From assembly GCA_964016985.1 (NCBI GenBank), contig OZ024834.1:83860289-83924288 (forward strand): DNA of 64,000 nt. The letters are read 5' to 3'. The notes under the pieces were generated by a model. It was not told the DNA's origin. It worked only from the letters and a program-made list of their open reading frames with translations, and did no database searches. Shown here piece by piece: positions 35,432 through 46,255 of this stretch. Source of the DNA: Anodontia alba (Eukaryota > Mollusca > Bivalvia > Lucinida > Lucinidae). The position numbers and the translations under genes are program-made. Position 1 is the first letter of the stretch. Every line of letters begins with the position of its first letter.

Positions 35432-35486
35432 CTGGGCCCAGTTGTTCACGGCATTGTTAGCTTAACGAAGTCGTTAAGTCCTTTTA
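35432..35486. mobile_element. Family N terminal fragment
   Basis: GGGCCCAGTTGTTCACG then GTTAGCTTAACGAAGTCGTTAA. Only one end present. Confidence 0.6.
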
Positions 35487-35506
35487 AAAAAGTACTACGC
35501 CAAATA

Positions 35507-35705
35507 TTTGCACCGCAACGTCAGAAAACGTACCTTCGGACATGTGCGCCCAGCGAAGATTCAGATCAGCCCCTGTGCATGTACGCAGTCTGATCAGAAT
35601 CATCACTGGGTGCACTTTTGGATAGCCACGGATGCAAAGTTTCTTCATGCGGACAACGAAAACTCTGATCAGACTTATATTTATGAGTGGCGACGTAGGA
35701 AAATT
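35507..35705. mobile_element. Family M element, copy M2
   Basis: ACCGCAACGTCAGAAAACGT at the left; nested stems GATCAGCCCCTGTGCATG and partner, then TCATGCGGACAACGAAAAC and GATCAGAC. The right part is truncated at TTATATTTATGAG. Confidence 0.7.
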
Positions 35706-35898
35706 AACCCTTAAAGCGTTAGTCACAACTGCAGTAGACGATTCACGTGAATCACTCACAAACTAATAAAGCCCGAATTTATCGATGTGTAAACTCCGGC
35801 GAAGCCTCACAAGCCAAATAAAACCTTCGAGCTTTATTCAGTTTGTAAGTGATTCACCAGATTTATTACATCGATAAAATCCACGAAAATAAAATACA

Positions 35899-36173
35899 CG
35901 TCACGAAAACACGTCTATATGTTTTTGACCCTCTTAAACCCCACTTTTATATAGTAAAACTGGGGTTTACATACATTATTTTTCTTATTTCTGCTCAAAC
36001 ACATAGACTGTGGGTACTCGTTCGAACCGCCTCGCCGAGGCGGTTCTAACGAGTACCCACAATCTATGTTTTGAGCAGAAATATGAAAAATTTCAGAGTT
36101 TTTTTTATCTTAACATTTTCATTTTTTGGTGGTAAAATTTTCAGTATATTTGAATAGGCGTGTTTTCGTAATG
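35899..36173 (-). mobile_element. Family B MITE, copy B6 (inverted)
   Basis: CGTCACGAAAACACGTCTAT to GTTTTCGTAATG. Hairpin 36004-36067 with CCTCGCCGAGG centre, near-perfect. Confidence 0.92.
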
Positions 36174-36443
36174 ATTCCTATGATAAAGCTTTTGTCAAAA
36201 CACTAGATTTGTAAATATGTTTAGTTGATAATAGTGTTAGCCCATCCTCATGTAAACCACAATTAATCAAACTTATAAAGGTACTTTTTATCTTGTTTCT
36301 TTGGATATGTCAATTAAGGTCATATCTTTAACAATTATAACGCCTAAATGCTTATACTGATTTGTTTCAGAAGCAAACGGATAGGTACCTCATCCGGACT
36401 GTCAACCTATATTCTGATAGTATACATTTTAAAGATTCCTATG

Positions 36444-36480
<37 letters not shown>

Positions 36481-36587
36481 CTAAATTTTAGGCTACTGTT
36501 TCCCCATAAGTCAAAAATTAAAAAAAAAAAAAAAATATGTTTTGTACTATGCACTGAATGTGGACTCGTAGCAAGCTATTCTCGTAA

Positions 36588-36790
36588 TTTGATGTTCGCT
36601 AAACCACGTTAAACAGACATAAGGGAGATAATCCAGCAACCTCGTAATTCAATGTTTCGTTAAACCGCGTTAACCAGATCTAAGGGAAATAATCCAATTT
36701 ACGAGAACAGACTTAAGGGAAATAATCAAGCTGTTCTCGGAAATTGATGTTCGTTAAACCACGTTAAACAGACATAAGGGAAATAACCCA
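36588..36790 (+). repeat. Diverged direct repeats with AAACCACGTTAAACAGACAT
   Basis: GTTCGCTAAACCACGTTAAA, CAGACATAAGGGAGATAATC and variants recur three to four times at uneven spacing, mixed with AATTTACGAGAACAG segments. Unit about 65-85 bp. Confidence 0.75.
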
Positions 36791-37560
36791 ATTTACAATA
36801 GCGCAAAGATAGCTGCATGCCACTGCTCGCCTAATTCTACATTCAACTTGACAATTTCTCAGGATGACCAGGGAACTGATATAGCCTGGAATTCGTGCTT
36901 TGGCACTAAAACCAATATATAATATTATATGCGTTCAGACAGTTTTGGAACAGTCTTACATTTTGCTGAAGATGACTGTTAAACTGTAACAGCAAGTTTT
37001 CAGCCGAAGCACAGCACCGGTCTCTTTGCTGGCCGCATTTTAAAGATACTTTGTGTCCGTATCTATCCTTGGAGTGCACTGCGAAAACTGATCAGAGTGT
37101 TTGGATGGGTTTCGGCTTTTAAAGATAAACGGAATAGTAAAACGGGAACCAGTCCAATTAATGGACCAAATGGTAATGGTATGGACAAAGCATGGAAGCT
37201 GGGACAATCCGCTAAATAAAACCGTGAAACGATATTACCCCGCCAATATAGCTTCATAAATGAAAAAAAAATTTAAAGGTAAACTGGGGGAGCTCCAAAG
37301 TGATGTTTAAGAAAACTCACAGAATTTTGTCAAATCTCCCTCAAAATTTTGCCTAATTTCTAAGATTTTAGTCCAGAGCTTATGGCATAGCCTAGCTACT
37401 AGGCCAATATATAAGTATGTTTGTCACTTTTTGTTTTCTTATTTTTTTTTCATTTATATTCTACTTTGTGATGTCTATCGGTGAACTTTTCTTCTGTGGT
37501 TGTCTCTGAAATATATTAGAAATCCAGACCATAGTATCTATAGACTAGCCACAGAGCTCA
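36791..37560. other. No recognisable feature
   Basis: No gene or clear repeat. ORF at 37063-37257 (-) has no domain. Confidence 0.4.
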
Positions 37561-37566
37561 ATAAGC

Positions 37567-37721
<155 letters not shown>

Positions 37722-37894
37722 CTACTTATGGCATTATGGAACCAGTAGCTATGCCCGGTCCGCGAAACCTGCGAGAGCTTAGTACAGGATTACATTACGC
37801 CAATTGTAGCGAAGCGAGATAACTCTGTAAATACTATTTCAGATAATTCGCTCTACTTGCCTCCCTTGTATTGCGCTCATGCGTTTCTGAATTT

Positions 37895-38050
37895 TTTTTG
37901 ATCTTTGAATTGGGACAGTTCCATTGTTGAAAATAGAAGTTTCCAAACTGAGAAACAGAATGGCAAGAGTGTAGATCCTGATGGAACGAGCCGTCTCAGC
38001 TGGATCTACACTTTGCATAAGCATCTCCGTTGGCCTACACGGGGGTTAAA
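37895..38050 (+). mobile_element. Family Q hairpin element, copy Q1
   Basis: Contains ATCTTTGAATTGGGACAGTT, then hairpin GTGTAGATCCTGATGGAACG with partner GCTGGATCTACACTTTGC (37968-38020). Same lower stem as E/F/H but upper stem ACGAGCCGTCTC. Confidence 0.65.
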
Positions 38051-38054
38051 AAGG

Positions 38055-38204
38055 TTAACCTTAAAGCGCCAAGGAAAATTTGTATCATAGAAAGCAAGCG
38101 ATTCGCATGAAATGCCAAAACTTATTTTTTTCATGAAAAATAATAATTAAAAAAATATTCAAAAGTGTGTCTGCTGCATTTGTGATTGGCGCTTTAAGGG
38201 TTAA
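38055..38204 (+). mobile_element. Family I piggyBac-like MITE, copy I1
   Basis: TTAACCTTAAAGCGCCAAGG to TTGGCGCTTTAAGGGTTAA. A shortened centre: ATGAAATGCCAAAACTTATT remains of the arms. Confidence 0.8.
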
Positions 38205-38289
38205 AAGTTCTTGTGTAATTTGCACTTTTGTCATTGTAATGACCGGAGCAATGAATTAACATGATTTTGTCTGTCTGTGTCTGACAAAG

Positions 38290-38507
38290 TTAACCCTTAA
38301 AGCGCCAAGTAAAATTGCAGCAGACGCCATTCTGATTTTTTTTTTTTTTTGTTGTTGTTGTTGTTGTTGTTTTTTTTTTTTTTTTTTCATTATTTTTCGC
38401 ATTCAAGCCTTATTTCCTCTCAAAAATAATGAAAAAAAAAAAAAAAAAAAAAAAAAAAACAACTTTAATGTCGTCTGCTGCAGATGTGACTGCCGCTTTT
38501 AAAGTAA
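38290..38507 (+). mobile_element. Family I MITE, copy I2 with homopolymer expansion
   Basis: TTAACCCTTAAAGCGCCAAG start, GTCGTCTGCTGCAGATGTGA and GCCGCTTTTAAAG end. T/G and A runs (38338-38390, 38431-38458) replace much of the arms. Confidence 0.75.
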
Positions 38508-38534
38508 AGCAAACTCTAAACACATGCCTTATTG

Positions 38535-38807
38535 ATTGATTCAGTTGAGGTTTTACGGCCCAGTCAACCCATTAGGGTCATGTCGAGCGCGGTAAGTTAA
38601 CCTAAAACACTTTTCCTAACCAGTACTTGTGCACATTCTTTCGCCAGAAACTGACAACTCTCCTTCATGAATTAGCGGCAGGGAGAGACTGACCGTAGAA
38701 AATATTCCATTATCAATCCCCACGAAAGAATGTTGCCGGACCCGGTGGGGATCGAACCCGCGACCTCCTGATCACCAGTCGGATGCGCACCCGACTGAGC
38801 CAACACC
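38535..38807 (-). mobile_element. Family S SINE, full length with tRNA head and 10-bp duplication
   Basis: On the minus strand: A box TGGCTCAGTCGG (38802-38791) and B box GGTTCGATCCC (38758-38748), spaced as in a tRNA gene, then the SINE body and CCTCAACTGAATCA. TGCCTTATTG flanks both sides (38525-38534 and 38808-38817). This is the best reference copy; the head would recruit RNA polymerase III (family knowledge). Confidence 0.92.
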
Positions 38808-38924
38808 TGCCTTATTGCAATGTGTTGGCGTTCTAGAATTTCTTGGCTTTCAAGGCCATATTAGGCTATCGACTGGTTATGAGCGCGGCGTTTGTACAAC
38901 CTCGCTCTCATGGATCATTTGAAC

Positions 38925-39165
38925 CGAAACGGCAGAAATCGTACACTGGGACGTGCGCGCACAGCGAAGATTCAGATCAGCCTGCGCATTTGCACAGGCT
39001 GATCAGAAATCTTTCCTGACGCATTTTGACAGATAAGGATGCAGTTTCATCATGCGGACAACCAAGATTCTGATCAGACTGCGAGGATGCACAGGCTTGA
39101 GTCTCCTTTAAGCGCATGTGCAAGAAGGTACGTTTTCTGACGTTGCGGCTTATTAACCTTCACTT
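38925..39165. mobile_element. Family M element, copy M3
   Basis: Three GATCAG-type stems: GATCAGCCTGCGCATTTGC and partner, then GATCAGACTGCGAGGATGC. The right end CGTTTTCTGACGTTGCGG is the inverse of the M2 left end, defining the terminal repeat. Confidence 0.75.
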
Positions 39166-39365
39166 TATGGTGGTGTTCCTTTGTCCCAAAAGGCCATTTT
39201 GTGCTCGAGACTGTGATTGTAAAAGCCCAGATGTGGGTGGGGATTTAAATGGTCTAGGTGGGGAGAAGCATTGCCAGCTGTCAATTAACATTCCCACAGA
39301 GGGCATTCAGTGTTGTCAAAATGACCTTTTAGGGTCGATTGTTTACAATCGTCGATGCATCGACG

Positions 39366-39608
39366 TTAACCCTTAAAGCGCCAAGAAAAACTGCAGCTGA
39401 AAATGTTGTCTGTTTATGCCGTCTGCTGAATATTCTTGCAGACTTTTCAAACCTATTTTTGCATACCGGCAAACAGTATGGACCCAGATCAGACTGCTCC
39501 TAAAGGAGCAGTCTGATCTGGGTCCACATAGTTTGCAAAAATGTCTTTTAAAATGACCAGCAGAAGACAAAGCAGACTATTATTGTTGTGACTGGCTTTA
39601 ACAGTTAA
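39366..39608 (+). mobile_element. Family H MITE, copy H2
   Basis: TTAACCCTTAAAGCGCCAAG start (an I-like end on an H body) and GACTGGCTTTAACAGTTAA end. Hairpin 39469-39536 with ACTGCTCCTAAAGGAGCAGT. Confidence 0.88.
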
Positions 39609-39609
39609 T

Positions 39610-40082
39610 GCGACATTGTATAAAACGTCATGTGCCCGCTGGATTACCACCAACCCACCATCCACGAGAGAGTTGCAAACCAGTGTGGGTACTAGTGAAA
39701 AGAATTCACAGAAACAACAAACAACAGATTAGACAAGTAAGTTCCTTTTATTACTTATAATCATGAAATTTAACACATTTAAGAATATATATGTGTGAAA
39801 TAATGAATTTTGTCATTTACATGTTCAGTTGTTCACCACTATCAAACAATTTGCTTCACAAACATAATATAAGCTGTACTACTAGAATTAAATGCTGCGT
39901 GAAAAACTTACCAAAGGTTCTGTAATGGGCATCGAAGTCCCTGATTAGATTGCAGTCTGATCTGAAAATTTGCTGACCATAAGATATGCCCAAAATCCCC
40001 ATATATGAGTACTCAGTCTAGTCTAGTCTAATCTAGACATTTTCTATCATTATATACGGCCTGTAGCCACCAAAAATATGTC
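39610..40082. other. No recognisable feature
   Basis: No gene or clear repeat seen. Confidence 0.4.
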
Positions 40083-40262
40083 TTAAACCCTTAAAGTGCC
40101 ATGCAAAGTTATAACTGATGACATTCTGATTTTTTTTCCAGAAAAAAGGTCGACATTTCAGGTGAATCCTCTGCTTGGCAGACAATTCACCTGAAATATC
40201 CAGACTTGTTTTTCTTTGAAAAACAAAAATAAAATAAAAACAATCAAAATGTTGCCAGCTGC
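40083..40262 (+). mobile_element. Family I MITE, copy I3
   Basis: TTAAACCCTTAAAGTGCCAT start; arms CGACATTTCAGGTGAAT and ATTCACCTGAAATATCC share a paired change from the family's CATGTGAAT. The TTAA end is not visible. Confidence 0.75.
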
Positions 40263-40375
40263 AGTAAAGCCTGTGCAGAATGTGATGATTTGGATCAGTC
40301 CACACATATCCACCAGAGAATACCAATACTGACCGAGGCGAGAGCCGAGGTCAATATAAGTATTCAGTGGATATC

Positions 40376-40569
40376 CATAGCAACAGATAAGGCACCTTTT
40401 TTCATCTGAAAAATGCTGATATCTTTCTTATTTCTCCATGAAAACATATGTTGTGGGTACCCATTAGAAGCGCCTCGGTGAGGTGCTTCTAATGAGTACC
40501 CACAACATATGTTTTCATGCAGAAATAAGAAAAATATTATGTGGTTACCCCCTCTTATCTGTAGCTATG
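40376..40569. mobile_element. Family C MITE, full copy with possible 5-bp duplication
   Basis: CATAGCAACAGATAAGG to CTTATCTGTAGCTATG. Hairpin 40443-40515: ACATATGTTGTGGGTACCC, upper stem AGCGCCTCGGTGAGGTGCT. ATATC lies on both sides (40371-40375, 40570-40574). Confidence 0.88.
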
Positions 40570-40917
40570 ATATCGACATTGTATCTTATACCTCAATATT
40601 TAAGATTAATACAGAAGCCTTACAAAGTTTTGTTTTCACCAGAAGCATTAATGTACAGCTAAGAAGCATCAATTTCAAGACAAAAACTGTACAAGAAATT
40701 TAACCTGCTGATTTTGCAGAATACATAACATCAGTATATGATAAACATCGTAGCTGTCAGATTTTGTGAGTGATCAGTTTACCCAGTTACCGTACTCAAC
40801 CTAATTACTCAGGAGATGATTTATATAAGCTTTTAGCTTTTTATCAAATCCTGTACCATATAACATTATGCGATGTATATATGTGAACTTAAATGAATAA
40901 AATATTGTTTAAACCAA

Positions 40918-41272
40918 ACTAATTACTGCATATACCCCTAAAAGCACACAGTGAAGCAATTTTGTAGTCTTCAGATTACAGTCAGTGTAATTATTGTCTA
41001 CTTCTTTATAAAGGCATATGTTGTGGCTACCCATTTGAATTGCTTCGACTTGTCAATGCAGTTCAAATGAGTACCCACAACATATGAGTACCCACAACAT
41101 ATGCTTTTATGAAGAAAATCAGAAAAACACACACAAAAAGATTGCATAATCATCATTTAATAAGACCTTTGATGATCTTTTTTTTTTTTTTTTTTTTCAA
41201 GTGTACCCCTTGTACCCCACAAGTTTTCCCAGAGATCAGGTTGGTACATGTAATTAGATTGTATATGGTAAC
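40918..41272 (+). mobile_element. Family D element, copy D2
   Basis: AAACTAATTACTGCATAT through TTCTTTATAAAGGCATATG, hairpin 41012-41102 with a duplicated ACCCACAACATATG arm tip, a T run, CCCACAAGTTTTCCCAG and ATTAGATTGTATATGGT. Confidence 0.8.
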
Positions 41273-41387
41273 ACCTAATGTCCCACAGAATGTATCTGTA
41301 CTCTGGCAAACAAAGTAAAACAAGATCAGATGCTGTCCAACTTCCAGAATAGAAGAAGCCACGAGGAACCAATAGGTAAATCTTTAG

Positions 41388-41433
41388 CATGCTGGGAAAA
41401 AAATCAGCAGACAACATTTTGAAATATTTTTAC
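41388..41433 (-). mobile_element. Family J terminal fragment
   Basis: AGCATGCTGGGAAAAAAATC, CAGCAGACAACATTTTGAAA, then broken by the E7 fragment. Confidence 0.6.
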
Positions 41434-41630
41434 AGTACAGGTTTTACAGATAACCCATATACTGCACTCTGTCATCACAGCGACAAGAATAGCGCGGCTA
41501 CAAATAACTGTTACCTGGATATTGTCTTACATGCAGTTTGATTACATTGGTCTATGATAATCACGACAACTACCTTAAGGAAATTTTGGTGTTTGTATAC
41601 TATGGTTTGATTGTAAACAATCAACCCAAA
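41434..41630 (+). mobile_element. Family E 3' half, copy E7
   Basis: CAGGTTTTACAGATAACCC to GTAAACAATCAACCCA. CRE-like site decayed to TCATCACAG; TATAAATA decayed to TACAAATA. Confidence 0.8.
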
Positions 41631-41687
41631 AATCAAAGATCCATTACTGCCAACAAACATATATGAGTTGCAATAAGAGAAAATGTT

Positions 41688-41828
41688 TGTTTGTGTTGAG
41701 GTTTTACGGACCAGTCAACACATTAGGGTCATGTCGAGCGCAGTCAGTTTACCTAACCGCACTTTTACTTGGCAGACTTAGTCCTCTAAGCAGTTAACCA
41801 GTATTGTGCACATTCTCTCACCAGAAAG
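41688..41828 (-). mobile_element. Family S SINE 3' part
   Basis: GTTTGTTTGTGTTGAGG tail through CTCTAAGCAGTTAACCAG to CACCAGAAAG, then abruptly M-type sequence. Confidence 0.85.
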
Positions 41829-42000
41829 CGAGGAACTGTACCGTCTGACGTGCACCCAGTGAGGATTCCGATCAGCCTACACTTTCATGACGTCTGATCA
41901 GAATCGTCAATAGGATCACTTTGGATAGACAAGGATGCCAATTTTCTACATTTGGACAACAAAGACTCTGATCAAACTATAGACAAACTTGTGAAGTAAG
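41829..42000. mobile_element. Family M element, copy M4, truncated
   Basis: CCGTCTGACGTGCACCCAG, GATTCCGATCAGCC, CGTCTGATCAGAATCGTC and GACTCTGATCAAAC in M order; diverged. Confidence 0.6.
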
Positions 42001-42029
42001 CACCTAAGGAAAAGCTAAAAAGTGGTTTC

Positions 42030-42205
42030 TTAACCCTTGTCCTCTTGAATAAATTAAGATGCCACGCCCACTTCTAATTTCCAGCCAATCAGATTACTTG
42101 ATCTGAGTTTTTGATAGAAATTCACATATTTAATGACAAACAGTGCAGATCCAGATCAGTTGGCTTCTCCATGCAGGGAATATCTGGGTTCAGCAAGACA
42201 AGGTG
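42030..42205 (-). mobile_element. Family F MITE, copy F2, one hairpin arm deleted
   Basis: TTAACCCTTGTCCTCTTGAA start; ACAAACAGTGCAGATCCAG then TTGGCTTCTCC directly joined to GGGTTCAGCAAGACAAGG. Loss of one stem arm fits deletion across a cruciform. Confidence 0.8.
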
Positions 42206-42296
42206 CTTGCTTAATACAGGTAAATTTACACATATTCCTTTGATGGGACCTGAATAACACCTTTAAATACAGACAGTTGCTTAATACAGGTGGCTT

Positions 42297-42503
42297 TTAA
42301 CCCTTTTCCTGCTGAATAAATTAAGATGCCACGTCCACTTCTAATTTCCAGCCAATCAGATTACTAGATCCAGGTTATTGATACAAATTCACATACTGAA
42401 TGACAAACAGTGCAGATCCAGATCAGTTGGCTTTTTCAGAAGCCAACTGATCTGGATCTATACTTTTTGCAAAGGCAGGGTATATCCGGGATCAGCAGGA
42501 CCA
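42297..42503 (-). mobile_element. Family F MITE, copy F3
   Basis: TTAACCCTTTTCCTGCTGAA; hairpin 42403-42470 with lower stem ACAGTGCAGATCCAGATCAG and upper stem TTGGCTTTTTCAGAAGCCAA. Ends GGGATCAGCAGGACCA. Confidence 0.85.
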
Positions 42504-42517
42504 AGATTGGCCAATTC

Positions 42518-42709
42518 TGCAGACAACAAATTAGTGGTATTTTCCTTACATGTATTTTTCCCAGAAAACAGAATCAGACATTTCATAAAAATTGTCTCCA
42601 CTGAAGCCAAATCACAAGACATGTCAAATCCTGTTTCTGGGGAAAATAAGAAAAATACTTCAATGTGTCGTCTGCTGAAAATTTTTACCCAGAGTGCTGA
42701 GCTTTAAAC
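42518..42709 (+). mobile_element. Family J MITE, copy J5
   Basis: CAGACAACAAATTAGTGG, AGACATTTCATAAAAATTGT and partner, TCGTCTGCTGAAAATTTTTA, CCCAGAGTGCTGAGC. Arms have diverged unequally. Confidence 0.78.
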
Positions 42710-42779
42710 TGTCTTGAAGACAACAACTCAATACCATCAAACATTTTCAACAAAGGTGTAAATAATCCTACAACAAACT

Positions 42780-43160
42780 AGAGATGTGTTTGTAAAACAC
42801 TATGCCCAAACCACCCCCAACTATATGTTTGTCTATACAAAATGCCAAAGCTGAAACGGGGCATAACTCTCACAACATGAATTTTGATTTTTTTTTTCCA
42901 AAAGTAAATCCAGTGATCTACTCTTCAGCCTCAATAAGCTCTCCTATTTCAAGGCCCTAGCTCAAATATTTATCGAGATATCTTGCTGACAAGAAAAGCA
43001 AGATGAACAAACGAACAGACAAACAACCCAGAAGCAATATACTTCTACAACTTTTTTGAAGTTGGGGGCATAAAAAAGCCATCAATGGATAGACTCACAG
43101 ACAAGCACACAGACAAACACATGTACACAACATGAATAAGCAAGAATGACAAAATGACAT
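42780..43160. repeat. Low-copy dispersed repeat with GGGGCATAACTCTC
   Basis: Phrases GGGGCATAACTCTCACAAC, ATCGAGATATCTTGCTGAC and ACAGACAAACACATGTACAC resemble a dispersed sequence common in bivalve introns (style inference). Seen once in full here. Confidence 0.35.
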
Positions 43161-43248
43161 AATGAAATCACTGGGATTATAAATTGAAAATTGTAGCTCG
43201 GCATGAGAAAGGATAAGAAATTGCATGCAAACAGCAAAATTCACCAGG

Positions 43249-43413
43249 ATGTCACAGCGACAAAAATAGCTTGGCTCTAAATTACCGTTACCTGGATTTT
43301 GTCTAATGTGCGGTTTGATTACATTGGTCAGTGATAATCACGTGGACAACTACCTTAAGAAAAGTTTGGCTTTTGTATACTATGGCTTGATTGTAAACAA
43401 CTGATACAAAAAT
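43249..43413 (+). mobile_element. Family E 3' half, copy E8
   Basis: GATGTCACAGCGACAAAAAT to TGTAAACAACTGATAC. Promoter-like sites are decayed (CTCTAAATTACC). Confidence 0.78.
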
Positions 43414-43649
43414 ACTGCTTTTTAATTAAAAAAAAAAACAAAAAAAAAACACAAAAACATAAAACAAAACATGCCTTATCTTAAAGTGTTTTTGCACAAT
43501 GTACAATGGAACATATTACAAAAGCACCTATGTGAAAGTCATAACATAGCTAAAACAGGTGTTTGCTTAAAAATGATAATCCCTACTAGGATGGTCAAAA
43601 CAAACTGGTCTTTTAAGAGGTGATTTTTTAATACAGATGAACTTTAAGG

Positions 43650-43852
43650 GGAATAATACACTATCAAGAAAGGTAACTGTGTTAAAATAGATTTTGTCCC
43701 CTTCTGAAAAGGGGTATACTCCAAAAGGAAAGAATTTGCCCCACAGGGAGCAAATTCTTTCCTTTTAGAGTAGACCTCTTTTCAGAAGTACCTTGCTGTG
43801 CAGGAAAGCAAATTGAAAGCCACAAAAGTTATTTCCCTTGTACAATTGGTGG
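43650..43852. mobile_element. Family L element, best copy
   Basis: AAAAGGGGTATACTCCAAAA, GGAAAGAATTTGCCCC and its inverse GGGAGCAAATTCTTTCC, TTTTAGAGTAGACC, then TTATTTCCCTTGTACAA at the right. Confidence 0.75.
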
Positions 43853-44339
43853 AAAATCCACCAAGCATATCTGGTCCCTTTATGCAGATTTGACTGTATA
43901 CAGCAAATAATAAAACTGCTGACAATACTGCCAGAGGTCCTTACATGTTACCAATTTTTCCCACAACGACAAAGGACCTCTATAATACACACTGAGGTCC
44001 CCAACCCGGTTACAAGCACATGAATGCTCACATTTTTTAGGATTTTTGCCATCTGCATTATGCCTTCTTGAATCATTTTCCGTGCCGAGCCCCAAATGCC
44101 CTAATGGATACATAAAAATACTCTAACAATCTGATATAAATGTATAACAATTCAATGAAACCAGTGTAAATGTAAGGTATATATAACAATAAACTATCTT
44201 ATAACAAACTGTATGTTTTATAATTAAAAAAAATTATGATTAGTCTACTGAATTTATAGGCTAGCTGACAACTTTCTAAAATTAATTACCATATTTCACC
44301 AATTACCGTGATTTTACTCTCCTTGCCATACTTATTCTA

Positions 44340-44470
44340 AAATTTGAACAAGACCTTTTTACTGCCTGTTAATACATGTATATCTAAAAATTTCTGAATG
44401 AGACGTAAACAGTGTAGACCCTGATCAGACGCTGTGTTTTGTGGCATCTAATGAAACTATCTTTACAGTC
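44340..44470. repeat. Family T/P-type hairpin remnant
   Basis: AACAGTGTAGACCCTGATCA then GACGCTGTGTTTTGTGGCAT; the distal lower stem is lost. Confidence 0.6.
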
Positions 44471-44542
44471 TAAGCCGTTCATATATGCCATACTTAATCA
44501 TTTACTTTTTTTTCTGCCGAATATCTTCACAGAAATATTCCA

Positions 44543-44778
44543 GGGCCCAGCTGTTCAAAACTTAATGAAGTTGTTAGCTAGCGTGACGTTAAATTTCTAT
44601 CTGGAAATATGACAAAACCATTGATACTTTTTGCTGGGAAAAAAATGTGATTGCAAAAGCTACTCACATTTTTGCAGCCAAAATATCAAAGTATTTGAAA
44701 ATATCTTAGCTACAACAGTCAATGAGTTTGTCGTTAACAAGCTTGTTAAGCTAACAATGCTTTGAACACCTGGGCCCA
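44543..44778. mobile_element. Family N element, copy N1
   Basis: GGGCCCAGCTGTTCAAA to TTGAACACCTGGGCCC. Inside: GTTGTTAGCTAGCGTGACGT, a stem with TTGCAAAAGCTACTCACATT, and AACTTGTTAAGCTAACAA-type repeats. Confidence 0.82.
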
Positions 44779-44797
44779 GATCATTATTACTACTGCA

Positions 44798-45206
44798 TTA
44801 CCCTAAAAGTGTCCAGCAAAATTTATACCAAACAACATTTGTTTTCTCTAATTTTCAGAGAAAATAAGTCTTGACAGTTTATGAGAATCGTTTGATCTAA
44901 CCCTGGTCCTGCTGAGCCCAGATATGCCCTGCATCTGCAAACTGTGTAGATCCAGATCAGTTGGCTTCTTCAGAAGCCAACTGATCTGGATCTGCACTGT
45001 TTGCTGTTCAGTATATTAATTTATGTCAACAATCTGAATCAAGGAATCTGATTGGCTGACAATTTCAAGTGGGCCTAGCATCTTAATTTATTCAGCATGA
45101 CAATTGTTAAGACTTATTCTCTCTAAAAAAAAAAACAACAACAACAAAAAAAAACAAACTTCAAAATGTCGTCTGCTATGGGTGTAACTGGCACTTTAAG
45201 GGTTAA
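44798..45206 (+). mobile_element. Family I MITE split by a family F element
   Basis: I-type start ATTACCCTAAAAGTGTCC with AAATAAGTCTTGACAG at 44863; the I sequence resumes GACTTATTCTCTC at 45111 and ends GGCACTTTAAGGGTTAA. The inserted F lies in the arm/loop region. Confidence 0.85.
44897..45110 (+). mobile_element. Family F MITE, copy F4, nested in I4
   Basis: CTAACCCTGGTCCTGCTGAA to TTCAGCATGACAATTGTTAA. Hairpin 44937-45003: GCAAACTGTGTAGATCCAG lower stem, TTGGCTTCTTCAGAAGCCAA upper stem, fully paired. Confidence 0.9.
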
Positions 45207-45393
45207 ACCATTAAAATTCATTACTGTATTTATCCTAAGTATTTAAAACTGAAAGAACCAGAGCAAAGGGGATCCTGATCGTTTGATGCATTCTGCAACA
45301 TCTGATCAGGGTTTATTGTTAGCCCTTCATCCAGCAGGTCTGTCTGTCCAAATTCTTCCAGTAAATAAGATACAGTTCTTACTGTCCAAACTC

Positions 45394-45637
45394 TTCACCC
45401 TTAAAATGCCAGGAAAACCTGCATCTGAAAATGTTGTCTGTTTATGTCGTCTGCTGAATATTCTTGGGAACTTTTCAAACCTATTTCTGCATACAGGCAA
45501 ACAGTGTGGACCTGACCAGACTGCTCCTAGAGGAGCAGTCTGATCTGGGTCCACACTGTTTGCAAAAATGACTTTTAAAATCACAAGCAGATGACAAAGC
45601 AGACAACAATTGTTGTGATTGGCAATTTAAGGGTTAA
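45394..45637 (+). mobile_element. Family H MITE, copy H3
   Basis: TTCACCCTTAAAATGCCAGG to TGGCAATTTAAGGGTTAA. Hairpin 45497-45562 with ACTGCTCCTAGAGGAGCAGT. Confidence 0.9.
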
Positions 45638-45728
45638 ATTCATAATAAACACAGAAGAAAATAAAGGGCTTATCCAGCAGGGCCATTTAGTGAAAACCTT
45701 ATAAAAATCAGTTGAGAAATAAGAAAGT

Positions 45729-45912
45729 TATTAGCCTTTGAAATCTTAGAAACTGTTGTGATGGTAGCCACCATTTTTGTAAATATCTTAGAAACTGTTG
45801 TGATGGTAGCCACCATTTTTGTAAGTATCTTAGAAACTGTTGTGATGGTAGCCACCATTTTTGTAAGTATCTTAGAAACTGTTGTGCTGGCAGCCACCAT
45901 TTTTGTAAGTAC
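45729..45912. repeat. Minisatellite, 42-bp unit, just over four copies
   Basis: Unit contains CTTAGAAACTGTTGTGATGG and TAGCCACCATTTTTGTAAG; copies differ by a few bases. The 76-codon minus ORF is a 14-residue repeat artefact, since 42 is divisible by three. Confidence 0.95.
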
Positions 45913-46255
45913 CTGACATCATAACCAGCTAATTAGGTATGTGGAAAAATGCAGAAAACACATCTGAACCAATATTCTATTGCTGTTTACCTGTAAATGA
46001 GTTCATTTGCATATAAAATATCAACTATCTCACATAAGCACCCTGTCAACAGGCATCTTCTATACTGAGTCTTGCAAAAACTAAATATCTAATTTAATAT
46101 TAAAAATGGCGGCATCTAGGCTAACAGTTATAAAAAATTTTAACTACAAAATCTTTCTTATTTCTTAACTGATTTTGATCAAATTTGTGCCAAGATGCTA
46201 GTGTTTAAGGCTTAATATTTTTAGACATAATATTTCATTTAGTGGGCCTTTTTCT
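45913..46255. other. No recognisable feature
   Basis: No gene or clear repeat seen beyond the adjoining minisatellite. Confidence 0.4.

Noticed and set aside
45670..45900. 76-codon repetitive minus-strand ORF
   Set aside because: Open only because the 42-bp minisatellite unit is a multiple of three.
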